The position numbers were made by a program, and so were the translations under genes. From the NCBI RefSeq assembly GCF_041601295.1, contig NZ_JBFIII010000006.1, positions 1 through 47,187 of the forward strand: DNA of 47,187 nucleotides. Reading direction: 5' to 3'. The stretch's first letter is position 1, and every line of letters begins with the position of its first letter. Under the pieces are notes generated by a model, which searched no databases, was not told the DNA's origin, and was given only the letters and a program-made list of their open reading frames with translations. This document shows, in pieces, positions 1 to 7,929 of the stretch. This stretch comes from Immundisolibacter sp. Lineage in GTDB: Bacteria > Pseudomonadota > Gammaproteobacteria > Immundisolibacterales > Immundisolibacteraceae.

Positions 1-27
1 CCGGCCCGCTACATCGTCGTCTTGTAA
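1..27 (+). CDS. C-terminal end of an unidentified protein (partial)
   Basis: Frame 1 reads eight codons ending in PARYIVVL and then TAA. All eight codons end in G or C, as in the real genes of this window, which suggests the tail of a real gene that starts left of the window. It lies 12 bp before lptF on the same strand and may be co-transcribed with it. Too little remains to name a family. Confidence 0.35.
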   Translation, partial: PARYIVVL

Positions 28-39
28 CCCGCCGGCGCC

Positions 40-1113
40 ATGATTATTCGACGCTATTTGCTACGCGAGCTGGCAAGCCCGTTCGCGGTCGTTTGTGGCA
101 GCTTGCTGCTCGTGTTCACTGGGTACAGCTCGGCGCGCTTCCTGGGCGAGGCGGCCAGTGGCACGTTGCCCGGCAGCGTGGCGCTGCTGTTGGTTGGGCT
201 GAAGTTGTTCGTCAGCCTGGACGCGATTGTGCCGATGGCATTGCTACTGTCGGTTGCCCTGGGCCTGGGCCGCTTGCAGCGGGACCACGAGACCACTGCC
301 CTGGCCGCAAGCGGACTGGGCGAGCGCTGGCTGTTCCAGGCCGTGTTGTGGTTGGCAATACCCGTGGCACTGGTGGTGGCGTTGGCATCGTTGGCCATGC
401 GGCCGCAGGTTTATCAGACGCTGTATCAGCTGCAGGCCGGTGCCGACAGCCGGTTTGAACTCAAGCGCCTGCCGCCGATGCGGTTTTATGCCGATTTTGC
501 CGGCGAAGTGGTGATGTTCAGCGAGGCGGCCGACGGTGACGAGCGGCTGCAGGTATTTACTCATGCCGGTGGAGGTGGCCAGTCCGACAGCGTGGTGTTC
601 GCACAACGGGTTCGGCAGGTCACCGACGCCAGCGGTCGCCAGGTACTGGAATTCAAGGACGGGCATTACTACCAGCTTGATTCCGCCAGCGGCGACACGA
701 TGGGCAGCGACGTTGTAATCAGCTACCGCACGCTGGCGCTGCGTCTGAAAGACGAGCAGGCAAGCGTGCGTAAACGCCGCAAAGCCACCAGCACCCGGGA
801 GTTGGCCAACTCTGACAGTCTTGAGGACCTGGCCGAGTTGCAGTGGCGCATTGCGGCGCCTTTTTCCACGCTGTTGTTAGGCTTGTTGGGTTTGCCCATC
901 AGCCGCATGCCGCCGCGGCGCAGCCGCTCAGGCAATCTGGCCGTGGGCTTGCTCGGGTGCATGGTGTACTACAACCTGCTGGTTCTGTTCGTGGATTGGG
1001 TGGAGGATGGCAAGCTCGCGCCGTGGCCGGGCGTGTTGCTGCTGCCCCTGCTTGGGTTTGCCTTGTTGGCGGTGCTGATGTGGCTGCCGCGGCTGCGCCG
1101 CCGTCGACCATGA
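40..1113 (+). CDS. lptF: LPS export ABC transporter permease LptF
   Basis: Inner-membrane permease of the LptB2FG complex, which extracts lipopolysaccharide from the inner membrane and feeds it to the LptC-LptA bridge. The 357-residue protein has the LptF/YjgP layout. The N-terminal MIIRRYLLREL helix and further membrane segments reach about residue 120, a periplasmic beta-jellyroll-like domain spans about 130-250, and three hydrophobic segments fill the C-terminus (about 270-350). Family-typical motifs include the cytoplasmic coupling region around residues 78-92 (GLGRLQRDHETTALAASG) and the LGLLGLPIS segment. The ATG start gives the standard N-terminus. The stop overlaps the lptG start as ATGA, implying translational coupling. 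LptF rather than LptG rests on gene order and the N-terminus. Confidence 0.93.
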   Translation: MIIRRYLLRELASPFAVVCGSLLLVFTGYSSARFLGEAASGTLPGSVALLLVGLKLFVSLDAIVPMALLLSVALGLGRLQRDHETTALAASGLGERWLFQAVLWLAIPVALVVALASLAMRPQVYQTLYQLQAGADSRFELKRLPPMRFYADFAGEVVMFSEAADGDERLQVFTHAGGGGQSDSVVFAQRVRQVTDASGRQVLEFKDGHYYQLDSASGDTMGSDVVISYRTLALRLKDEQASVRKRRKATSTRELANSDSLEDLAELQWRIAAPFSTLLLGLLGLPISRMPPRRSRSGNLAVGLLGCMVYYNLLVLFVDWVEDGKLAPWPGVLLLPLLGFALLAVLMWLPRLRRRRP

Positions 1114-2171
1114 TTCTCGTTCGGTACATCGCCCGCGCCATGGCGCAGGGATACCTGCTGGTCGCACTGGTGTTCGTGGCGCTGTTCAGTTTTATCGAGA
1201 TCATCCAGCAGATCGACGATGTCAGCCCGACCTACCGTTTGGCCGACGCTTTTCTGTATGTGTTGATGTTGCTGCCACGGCGCCTGCTTGATGCAACGCC
1301 GGTGATTGCCTTGCTGGGCACGCTGGTGCCGCTGGGCCTGCTCGCTGACAGCAACGAGATCCTCGCCATGCGTACGGCGGGAATGCGATTGCGACGGGTC
1401 ATCGGCATGGTGCTGCTGCCAGGCCTGGTGCTGCTGACGCTGATGCTGCTGACCGCCCAGTTTGTCGCGCCGAAACTCGAGATGCGGGCTGAGCGGATGC
1501 GGGCGGCAGCACAAGCCGAGGATGTGTCTGTAGATTTTCGCGGTGGCTTCTGGTCGCGCGATGGGCGCCACTACGTGAACGTCGGGCGTATGTTGCGCGG
1601 GCGTACACCGTCCGATGTGGCGATTTACGAGTTCGACGATGCAGGTCGCCTGCGACGCTATGTACACGCGGAGCAGGCGCGTTTGGAGCAGGATAACCAG
1701 TGGCTGCTGCAGGACGTGGTCATCAAGCGCCTGTACCCGTCACCGGCGCGCGCAAGGGCACTTCCGCAGTTACGGTGGGCGTCATTTCTGAGCGCCGAGC
1801 AGCTGGGCGTACTGGTGGTGCCGCCGCAGTCTCTGTCGCCACTGGATCTTTACTTCTATGTGCGGGATCTGCGTGCCCGATCCGAGCGGGCGCCGCACGA
1901 GGAGTTGCGCCTGTGGCAACAGATTGCCCAGCCCGTGGTGACGTTGGCGATGCTGCTGGTTGCCGTGCCGCTGGTGATGGGCAGTAACCGCGCCAGTACC
2001 CTGAGTCGCCGTGTTCTGGGCGGTACCGTTGCTGGCATTGGTCTGTATTTTGCCAGCCAGACCCTGGGTTATCTGGGCCTGCTGCTTGACCTTCCGGCCC
2101 CGTTGACGGCGCTGTTGCTACCGATGCTGATCCTGATGTTTGCGACACGATTGCTGCGCCGTCTGCGCTAG
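1110..2171 (+). CDS. lptG: LPS export ABC transporter permease LptG
   Basis: Second permease of the LptB2FG lipopolysaccharide extractor. I chose the ATG at 1110, which overlaps the lptF stop by 4 bp and gives 353 residues beginning MILVRYIARAMAQ, the usual LptG N-terminus. A longer reading frame to 843 only shadows lptF. Four N-terminal hydrophobic segments including the LLGTLVPLGLLADSNEILAMRTAGM coupling-helix region (quoted in part: SNEILAMRTAG) are followed by a periplasmic domain (about 120-250) and two C-terminal membrane segments ending MFATRLLRRLR. It forms a two-gene unit with lptF. A possible hairpin terminator follows at 2189-2213. Confidence 0.93.
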   Translation: MILVRYIARAMAQGYLLVALVFVALFSFIEIIQQIDDVSPTYRLADAFLYVLMLLPRRLLDATPVIALLGTLVPLGLLADSNEILAMRTAGMRLRRVIGMVLLPGLVLLTLMLLTAQFVAPKLEMRAERMRAAAQAEDVSVDFRGGFWSRDGRHYVNVGRMLRGRTPSDVAIYEFDDAGRLRRYVHAEQARLEQDNQWLLQDVVIKRLYPSPARARALPQLRWASFLSAEQLGVLVVPPQSLSPLDLYFYVRDLRARSERAPHEELRLWQQIAQPVVTLAMLLVAVPLVMGSNRASTLSRRVLGGTVAGIGLYFASQTLGYLGLLLDLPAPLTALLLPMLILMFATRLLRRLR

Positions 2172-2188
2172 TTCCAGAAGTTTTTCAG

Positions 2189-2213
2189 GTCCAGGGAGCG
2201 CCAATACCTGGGC
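2189..2213 (+). terminator. Possible rho-independent terminator of lptFG
   Basis: GTCCAGG (2189-2195) can pair with CCTGGGC (2207-2213), with one T-G wobble and an 11-nt loop. It is followed by the moderately T-rich TGTTTCTGTT. It sits between convergent genes, where a terminator is expected. The stem is modest and the T tract is interrupted, so support is weak. Confidence 0.3.
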
Positions 2214-2255
2214 TGTTTCTGTTCAGAAAACTGCGTTTTGGCTGACCGCAGGTAA

Positions 2256-3185
2256 CTAACCGCTGCTGGTCAGGTTGCAGTGTTCCAGCCACTCGAAGTC
2301 ACGCGTATGGGGCCTGTACGTACGCCGGCCAAGCTGCATCTGCCAATCGCGTCCCAGCTGTTCGATACGCAGCAGGTTGTATCCGGCCATACGGCCTGGG
2401 CGGGTATCGAGCGCGGACGCGGATGGTGCGCCGATGACCGCTACCGGACCATGTGGCCCCGGGAGACGCGAAAGCGTGGTGCGATGGGCGTGACCGTGCA
2501 GGATGACGCCCGCACCCTGACGGGCTATCACAGCCGCAAACTGCCGCTGATCAGTGAGGTGCTTGCGCCAGCCGACCAAATCGGGGGCCGCGGGGTGGTG
2601 CAGCACCACGACCCGGAACAGCCCCTCGCTGGCCCCTTGCGCCAGAGCCGTTTCAAGCGCTTGCAGCTGTGCGCTGCCCAAGGTGCCGCTGGCCAGACCG
2701 GCCAGGGTAGGCACCGCACTTGAAAGGCCAATCAGCAGCAGCTTGTCGCGGCGCTGCAGGCTCGGTTCGCCTTGCGGCGTTTCGATCAGGTAAGGTCGCC
2801 AGTGGTCTTGGCCTTGCGGCCAGGACCCGGGCAGGTAGGCCTCGTGGTTGCCCGGGACCAGCATCAACTGCGCTGGCGGCACGAATCGGGCAAGCCAGTC
2901 GGCGGCCTGTTCGAACTCATGCGGCAGGCCCAGTTGCACCAGATCCCCGCTGATCGCGACGTGCGCAGGGGATTGCGCCCGCAGGTCCGTGACCAGCGCG
3001 GACAGTACCGCCGGTTGGTGGATGTGGATGCGGCGCCGACGCCAGGAGATGCGCCCCAGCCACTGTTTGCCGCGCAGTCGCACGCCAGCGCCGGCAAGCG
3101 GGTCGGTCAGGTGCAGATCGGACAGATGTGCCAGCGACCAGGTGGTCGGGGCGACGATGGTGGGCGCTGTGTCGGATGAAGCCAT
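2256..3185 (-). CDS. Calcineurin-like metallophosphoesterase
   Basis: Predicted cytosolic metal-dependent phosphohydrolase of 309 residues. The five calcineurin-type metal-binding motifs occur in order: DLHL (HLSDLHLTD, about residue 21), GDLV (about 80), GNHE (VPGNHEAYL, about 112), a mid-protein histidine in VVLHHPAAP (about 196), and GHAH (ILHGHAHRT, about 232). There is no signal peptide or membrane segment. The family includes nucleotide phosphodiesterases and pyrophosphatases, and the substrate cannot be read from sequence. The gene diverges from a CDP-alcohol phosphatidyltransferase 102 bp away. Together with the lipid kinase and desaturase further on, this suggests a lipid head-group or CDP-intermediate substrate, which is inference only. 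Confidence 0.85.
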   Translation of the reverse strand: MASSDTAPTIVAPTTWSLAHLSDLHLTDPLAGAGVRLRGKQWLGRISWRRRRIHIHQPAVLSALVTDLRAQSPAHVAISGDLVQLGLPHEFEQAADWLARFVPPAQLMLVPGNHEAYLPGSWPQGQDHWRPYLIETPQGEPSLQRRDKLLLIGLSSAVPTLAGLASGTLGSAQLQALETALAQGASEGLFRVVVLHHPAAPDLVGWRKHLTDQRQFAAVIARQGAGVILHGHAHRTTLSRLPGPHGPVAVIGAPSASALDTRPGRMAGYNLLRIEQLGRDWQMQLGRRTYRPHTRDFEWLEHCNLTSSG

Positions 3186-3287
3186 TTGAGCGATGTGCGC
3201 CCCGGTGGATTTGGCGGCTGCCGGAATGCGCCAGTGTCGACTTGATATACGATCGCGCCTTTTTTTTCCAGTGGGGGATGTTTTCAG

Positions 3288-4442
3288 GTGAAATCCGTTG
3301 CGTACCTTGCCGGCGACGGGCCGGTTCGCCTGTGGGGTTTGAGTGGGCGCGAGCGCCTATGCCGGGTGCTCGCCAAGCTCGGCATCGATGTGCTGGACGA
3401 ACACGCGCCGGCCGCGCCTGGGCAAAACGTGCTGTGTCTGCGCGCCGATTACCTTTATGACGAGCGTGTCATAGCGGCGCTGGCCGAGGCGCCTGGTGTG
3501 GCGCTGCGCGGTGCCGACGGACAGCTGGTGGCAGTACACGCGCCGGCCGACGCAGCGCCCCGGGCCCGAGCTGTACTGGCGGGCTCGCAGCCCCCGGACG
3601 ATTTCGTCATCCAGACCCCTGGCGATCTGGCCAGCGCCTACCAGGAACGCCTGCGCAAAAGTTCTATTCCTTATGTCCTGCCGATTACCGCGCAGGATCG
3701 GACCGCCCTTGAGCGGCGGTTGTTCGGTACCGCTTACAAGGGGGTTACCGACTTCATTACCAAGTGGTGGTGGCCGGCACCGGCGCGCCTTGCGACCGGC
3801 TTTTGTGCTGATCGTGGCATCACGCCCAACCAGGTCACGCTGGGCAGTTTGGTACTCACGGTGGCGGCGGGGTTGGCGTTCTGGTATGGCTGGCTGGCAG
3901 TGGGTCTGGTGTGCGGTTGGGCCATGACCTTTCTTGACACGGTCGACGGCAAACTGGCGCGGGTGACGGTCAACTCAAGCCGCTTTGGCGATGTCCTCGA
4001 CCATGGCATCGACCTGATTCATCCACCGTTTTGGTATGCCGCATGGGCACTGGGGTTGCCGGCCGCAGAGGTACCCGTACAGCCCTTGATATGGGTGATC
4101 GTGGCCGGTTATGTGGCCGGGCGGCTGGCCGAAGGGCTGTTCCAACTCGTTTGCGCCAAGTTTTCGCTTTTCGTGTGGCGGTTGTTCGATTCCTACAATC
4201 GCCTCATCACCGCCCGCCGTAATCCGAATCTGCTGCTGCTGACGGCTTGTCTGCTGGTCGGCAAGCCAGGACTGGGTCTTTGGCTGGTGGCGGGCTGGAC
4301 TGTGCTGTCGACGCTGGTGCTATGGGGCCGTGTCGGATTGGCGATTGTCGAACGCCGCCGCGGGCCGTTGCAATCCTGGTTGACACAGGTGGGGCGTGAA
4401 GTGCCTGCCAGCAGTTTGGCGGCGCGCTGGTTCGCCAGCTGA
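3288..4442 (+). CDS. CDP-alcohol phosphatidyltransferase with N-terminal nucleotidyltransferase-like domain
   Basis: Integral membrane enzyme expected to join a CDP-activated alcohol to a second alcohol with release of CMP. The 384-residue protein carries the complete family signature DxxDGxxAR(x8)GxxxDxxxD, with D217, D220, G221, A224, R225, G234, D238 and D242. About five or six hydrophobic segments span roughly residues 180-370. Residues 1-100 are extra to the catalytic core and resemble a shrunken sugar-nucleotidyltransferase fold (GLSGRERLCRVLAKLGI, then LRADYLYDERVIAAL) without the usual GGxGxRL signature. This is the architecture of bifunctional inositol-phosphate cytidylyltransferase/phosphotransferases, but with a degenerate first domain. 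The start is GTG; GGGGGATG at 3272-3279 may be the ribosome site. Substrate unknown. Confidence 0.85.
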   Translation: MKSVAYLAGDGPVRLWGLSGRERLCRVLAKLGIDVLDEHAPAAPGQNVLCLRADYLYDERVIAALAEAPGVALRGADGQLVAVHAPADAAPRARAVLAGSQPPDDFVIQTPGDLASAYQERLRKSSIPYVLPITAQDRTALERRLFGTAYKGVTDFITKWWWPAPARLATGFCADRGITPNQVTLGSLVLTVAAGLAFWYGWLAVGLVCGWAMTFLDTVDGKLARVTVNSSRFGDVLDHGIDLIHPPFWYAAWALGLPAAEVPVQPLIWVIVAGYVAGRLAEGLFQLVCAKFSLFVWRLFDSYNRLITARRNPNLLLLTACLLVGKPGLGLWLVAGWTVLSTLVLWGRVGLAIVERRRGPLQSWLTQVGREVPASSLAARWFAS

Positions 4443-4449
4443 GTCGGAC

Positions 4450-5388
4450 TTACCGAAACCCACCCCGACGCCACAGCCTCCACGCTATGCCCCAGATGCC
4501 AAGCAGCGGATGGCGGCGTAGGAACGGTGTGGTTTCGATACGCACGCCGGAGTGCCGTTCCACTTTCCACAGCAGGTAATCGGCACCGCCGACAAAGGTG
4601 AAGGCGGCCTTGACCAGTCGCGCCGCGTTCAGCGTCTTGCCCAGCATCCGGCGGGCTGTCCAGGCGAGTCTCCCGCGTCGCCGGGCCGCCGGCCTCAGAT
4701 CGATGCCGTACCCGTCAGTGAGCGGCGTGACGCCGGCGAGCAAGGGCGCGGCAATGGGTGTCAGGGCGGTCCGCCACGGCGCGATGTCCCGTACCAGTGC
4801 GGTCACGGCGTCCTGGCGCTCGGGGCGAAGCTCCGCCGCGTAGCAGGCGCCAAGCGCGACAGCCCACCAGGTTGCCTCGTCGGTGCGCGGCGCAAGCAGG
4901 GGTACCGCCCGTCCAAGCAGGGTCAATACCGCCTGTGCAAGTGCCGCGCTGACTTCGCTGCGTACCTTGGTATCGCGTGCATACAACAGTCCGCTCGGTT
5001 GGCCAAAACGGCCCCAGAAATAGCTTTGGGCAGCGTGCATGCCGCGGCAGAAGCTAGCCCGATCCAGCACTGCGTACTTGCAACGCACGGTACGGTCCTG
5101 GTGTGGCATTTCGATGTAATACACATTCGGTGGCAGCAGCCGGCAGGCCAGTGCTGGCAGTCGCCGGCCGAGGGCCGCGCGGCAGTCGTCGACCAGCACA
5201 TACAGGTCCAGCAGCCCCTCGCGGTCGTCGCCACGCCGAAAGTTAGAGCCGTAGAACAGCACCGCAGCCACCGAGTCGCCATGGCGCAGGCGCAGGGTCT
5301 CGGCCAGTGCGTGGGCGCCGGCCGGCGCCGACGTATTGATGAGATCGTCGATGGTTGCCGTAAGCCTCTGGCCGGCGAGGGTGGTCAC
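4450..5388 (-). CDS. Nucleotidyltransferase-like protein of unknown function
   Basis: A 312-residue protein not firmly assignable. Residues 44-68 (FYGSNFRR...GLLDLYVLVDD) resemble the pol-beta nucleotidyltransferase motif GS...DhDh, but the second acidic residue is replaced by tyrosine (D61-L-Y63), so catalysis is doubtful. The C-terminal third holds basic, helical sequence (ARRRGRLAWTARRMLGKTLNAARLVK) and ends WRLWRRGGFR. No clear membrane segment. Its start overlaps the stop of the lipid-kinase gene by 4 bp, so it is translated from the same message as the lipid kinase and desaturase. It converges on the CDP-alcohol phosphatidyltransferase with a 7-bp gap. A role with a phospholipid precursor is inference from neighbours. 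Confidence 0.7.
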   Translation of the reverse strand: MTTLAGQRLTATIDDLINTSAPAGAHALAETLRLRHGDSVAAVLFYGSNFRRGDDREGLLDLYVLVDDCRAALGRRLPALACRLLPPNVYYIEMPHQDRTVRCKYAVLDRASFCRGMHAAQSYFWGRFGQPSGLLYARDTKVRSEVSAALAQAVLTLLGRAVPLLAPRTDEATWWAVALGACYAAELRPERQDAVTALVRDIAPWRTALTPIAAPLLAGVTPLTDGYGIDLRPAARRRGRLAWTARRMLGKTLNAARLVKAAFTFVGGADYLLWKVERHSGVRIETTPFLRRHPLLGIWGIAWRLWRRGGFR

Positions 5389-6338
5389 GGGCGCAGAAAC
5401 TCGAATTCGGGTCCGGCGCTTACCTTCAACTCGGTGCCGGCAGGCGGCTGATAACCCTCGCCATCCAGGGCATAGACGCCGTCAGGCGTCAGAACTGCCG
5501 TGCCCGGCGCTGCGCTTTCATAGCCTGCGGCCGCATTGGCCCAGGCCGGTGGGTGGCCGCGCAAAATGCCAGGCAGCGCCAGTGGCAGGCGCCGCGCCGG
5601 CCGACGAATGCCGGTATATCGAAGCGCACCGCTGCCACCGCCCCACCACGGGGTGAGTCCAAACGCCAGCCGTGGCAGTGTCGTCAATACGATCACCAGA
5701 AAGTCGTGCTGGATCGACGCTGTATGGTCCAGGCAAAGCATGATAGGGACTGCCGTAACCGGCGCCTGACCCCACAGCATGCGGCTCAGGCGGCCGGTGA
5801 TCCAAAGCCCGGTGCCCAGCGCGCTGCGCATGCCGGGCCATGGGGTTCGCTCACGAAAGGCGTTGCATTCGCTCACTGCCTGCGGCAGGCCACCCGCGTT
5901 AAAGAAAAAACCGCACCGGGTGGCGCCGTTGGTTTCCTGCACGATCAGTACGCGTTGGCGGGTGGTGGTCAGAGCACCTGTCAGCAGGCGCTGCAGCAGA
6001 CGCTGCGGTCGGCCGTGGCTGCCAAGCCCGTAGGCGGTCATATTGCTGGTTCCGCCGGCCAGGACCAGCAGTTGCGGTGGCTGGGGGAATGGCGAGCGTA
6101 GCGCGAGCGTGGTCAGCGCCGCCTGCACGGTGCCGTCGCCACCGTTAAGGACGACCTGCGTGACCCCGGTGGCGGCGAGCTTGCCGAGAGCATTTTCGAT
6201 TTCGTCCGGATCCCGCGCCAGGCAATGCGGTACGGCTCGATATGCCGCCAGTACGGTTTCAATCGCCGCCAGGCCACCACGGCTGTTATGTCGACTGGCT
6301 GGATTGCTGATGATTCCGACGCGTGTTGCGTCAGCCAC
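5385..6338 (-). CDS. Diacylglycerol-kinase-like lipid kinase
   Basis: ATP-dependent kinase of the DAGK catalytic family (DagK/YegS type), which phosphorylates diacylglycerol, sphingosine-like or related lipids. The 317-residue protein begins VGIISNPASRHNSRGG, typical of the fold, and has the nucleotide-binding VVLNGGDGTVQAAL with GGDGT at 66-70. The motif YALDGEGYQ near the C-terminus matches the conserved DGE segment. No membrane segment, so probably peripheral. It overlaps the desaturase gene upstream by 8 bp and the nucleotidyltransferase-like gene downstream by 4 bp, placing all three in one minus-strand operon. Which lipid is the substrate is unknown. Confidence 0.85.
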   Translation of the reverse strand: MADATRVGIISNPASRHNSRGGLAAIETVLAAYRAVPHCLARDPDEIENALGKLAATGVTQVVLNGGDGTVQAALTTLALRSPFPQPPQLLVLAGGTSNMTAYGLGSHGRPQRLLQRLLTGALTTTRQRVLIVQETNGATRCGFFFNAGGLPQAVSECNAFRERTPWPGMRSALGTGLWITGRLSRMLWGQAPVTAVPIMLCLDHTASIQHDFLVIVLTTLPRLAFGLTPWWGGGSGALRYTGIRRPARRLPLALPGILRGHPPAWANAAAGYESAAPGTAVLTPDGVYALDGEGYQPPAGTELKVSAGPEFEFLRP

Positions 6339-7425
6339 TGGCCGGATCGGCTTTGCGCCAGGTCTGCATCAAGGCGCCACGGTCGGTGCTACGCTGGGCA
6401 CCAAGCCACAGCGCGCTGGCGGCGGCAAAGAAATTCGGGCAGTCAGTGACGCGGTAGGACGCATCCGCCGGCAGTTGCGCCATCAGGCGCCGGTGGGCTG
6501 CGCCCATGGCGTGATACGGCATGGACGGAAACAAATGATGCAAGGCGTGGTAGCGCAGCCCAACCGGAAACAGCAGGGCCGTGAGCCAGGTCTGGCCGGT
6601 GATGTTCAAGGTGTCCTCAAGCTGTGCCTGGTAGCTCATGCGGGCGCCCGTGTTGACGTAGCGGTGGGCGGCGAGGTTGCGGATCCAGTTCAGGCCGATG
6701 GCAAAGCTCATCAGCAGGTAAACCTTGCCGAGCATGGTCCACGGCAGGACGCCGCTCAAGAAAAGGCTGGTAATAAACGCGAGCCAGGCAAAACACGCCC
6801 ATTCCTGCAATGCCCACAGTCGCAGGGGTTCGTCGGGCGGGATATCCCGCTGGTAGTAAGGGTTGCTGCCGTAGGACGAGGCCCGGCGCATCACCCAGCG
6901 GCGCAGGCCAGGGTGCAGGTACGACAGCGGTGTGACGACCAAAAACCGCAACACCGCCAGCAGCGGCAGGATCGGTACCTGTGCCAGGTACTTGAGCGTC
7001 TCGCCGGTTGGCGCAGCCCCGAGCGGCAGGTACTCGCCGTCCTGCGGTGTGCCGAAGCGGTTGATGTTGTGATGATCCAGGTGATTGCGGTACATCAGCG
7101 AGGGCATCAGCAGCGGAATGCCGTAGCTCAGATTCCAGAGCAGACGAAATGCAGGCATGGCCTGGCCGTTCATGTGAACGATCTCGTGCATGAAGGTGCC
7201 CGCCCGAAACAGCAGCACACCGGCCCCGACAAAGGCCAGAATCTGCACCAGGACCGGGCCGCTGGCGGTCAGGTAGGTTAGCGCAAGGGCGTAACCCAGG
7301 CCGGCGCTCAGGCCAAAATCGAGCCAGTACAGCCAGGGCCGATAGGTGCCAAGGTCGGCCACGATGCGGCGCATGGTATCCAGCGCGAAGCGGTCGGCGG
7401 CGGTGCTGGGCAAGGGTGCGTTCAT
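6331..7425 (-). CDS. Membrane fatty acid desaturase
   Basis: Di-iron membrane desaturase of 364 residues, predicted to introduce a double bond into acyl chains or hydroxylate a lipid using O2. The three histidine boxes are intact: H80-EIV-H84, H115-LD-HH119 and H293-AL-HH297, followed by LFPSMPYH. Four to six hydrophobic segments separate them. It is the first gene of a minus-strand operon with the lipid kinase and the nucleotidyltransferase-like gene; an 84-bp upstream gap presumably holds its promoter. Regiospecificity cannot be predicted. Carotenoid hydroxylases and ketolases share this fold but normally differ in box spacing. Confidence 0.88.
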   Translation of the reverse strand: MNAPLPSTAADRFALDTMRRIVADLGTYRPWLYWLDFGLSAGLGYALALTYLTASGPVLVQILAFVGAGVLLFRAGTFMHEIVHMNGQAMPAFRLLWNLSYGIPLLMPSLMYRNHLDHHNINRFGTPQDGEYLPLGAAPTGETLKYLAQVPILPLLAVLRFLVVTPLSYLHPGLRRWVMRRASSYGSNPYYQRDIPPDEPLRLWALQEWACFAWLAFITSLFLSGVLPWTMLGKVYLLMSFAIGLNWIRNLAAHRYVNTGARMSYQAQLEDTLNITGQTWLTALLFPVGLRYHALHHLFPSMPYHAMGAAHRRLMAQLPADASYRVTDCPNFFAAASALWLGAQRSTDRGALMQTWRKADPASG

Positions 7426-7509
7426 GGGCGGACTGCACAGGAGCGACCGTAACGGCCTGAAGTGGCGTGCAGTTTAGCAGCCCAGGGGCATGTTGCAGGC
7501 GGACGGTGG

Positions 7510-7929
7510 CTACAGGCCGCGCAAGGCTTCCCGGTACTGTTCAAAATCCGGCTCGCGGCCGTCACGCTGTGCCTGCCACAGCGTTTGCGCCAGGCAATCG
7601 ATCAGACAATGTTCGGCCGCATGCCTGTCGCCCAGGCGGCTGGCAAGGCGCGCGTGGGCCTGTGTGGCTTCTGGCGGCAAGCCGGTGCCCAGCTGTTCGC
7701 GAATGGCGACGTGCAGGCCCATGTGCAGGTACGGATTGGTGACGCCGCCGCTGCCGTCAAAATCCCGCGCAAGCGCCGCCGGGTCCATCATTAACGCTTG
7801 GTACTCGGGGTGCATGGTGAGCACATCCACGATGCGCTGCTGCTGCAAGTCCAGGGGCAGGCGCTCAAGATGTCGCTGCCAGGCCCCAGCGTAAGCGGCG
7901 CGCAGGCTGTCTCGGTCCTGGCCGAACAT
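7510..7929 (-). CDS. DUF1841 family protein
   Basis: A 139-residue soluble protein whose sequence (MFGQDRDSLRAAYAGAW at the start, HPEYQALM, NPYLHMGLHVAIREQL in the middle, AEHCLIDCLAQTLWQAQRDG near the end) matches what I recall of the DUF1841 family of beta- and gammaproteobacteria. The function is unknown. The conserved NPYLHMGLH block could bind a metal through its histidines, but that is speculation. It follows nth directly: its ATG shares a base with the nth stop, so the two are probably co-translated. Confidence 0.8.
   Translation of the reverse strand: MFGQDRDSLRAAYAGAWQRHLERLPLDLQQQRIVDVLTMHPEYQALMMDPAALARDFDGSGGVTNPYLHMGLHVAIREQLGTGLPPEATQAHARLASRLGDRHAAEHCLIDCLAQTLWQAQRDGREPDFEQYREALRGL

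Noticed and set aside
843..1109. Upstream extension of LptG to 843
   Set aside because: It lies wholly within lptF in another frame; the ATG at 1110 gives the standard LptG N-terminus and an ATGA overlap.
3241..3287. T-tract at about 3260-3268 as a terminator
   Set aside because: No stable stem precedes it, and it lies between divergent genes where a promoter, not a terminator, is expected.
6043..7281. 412-codon plus-strand frame across the lipid kinase and desaturase genes
   Set aside because: Minus-strand proteins have intact GGDGT and histidine-box motifs; the plus-strand translation is motif-free.
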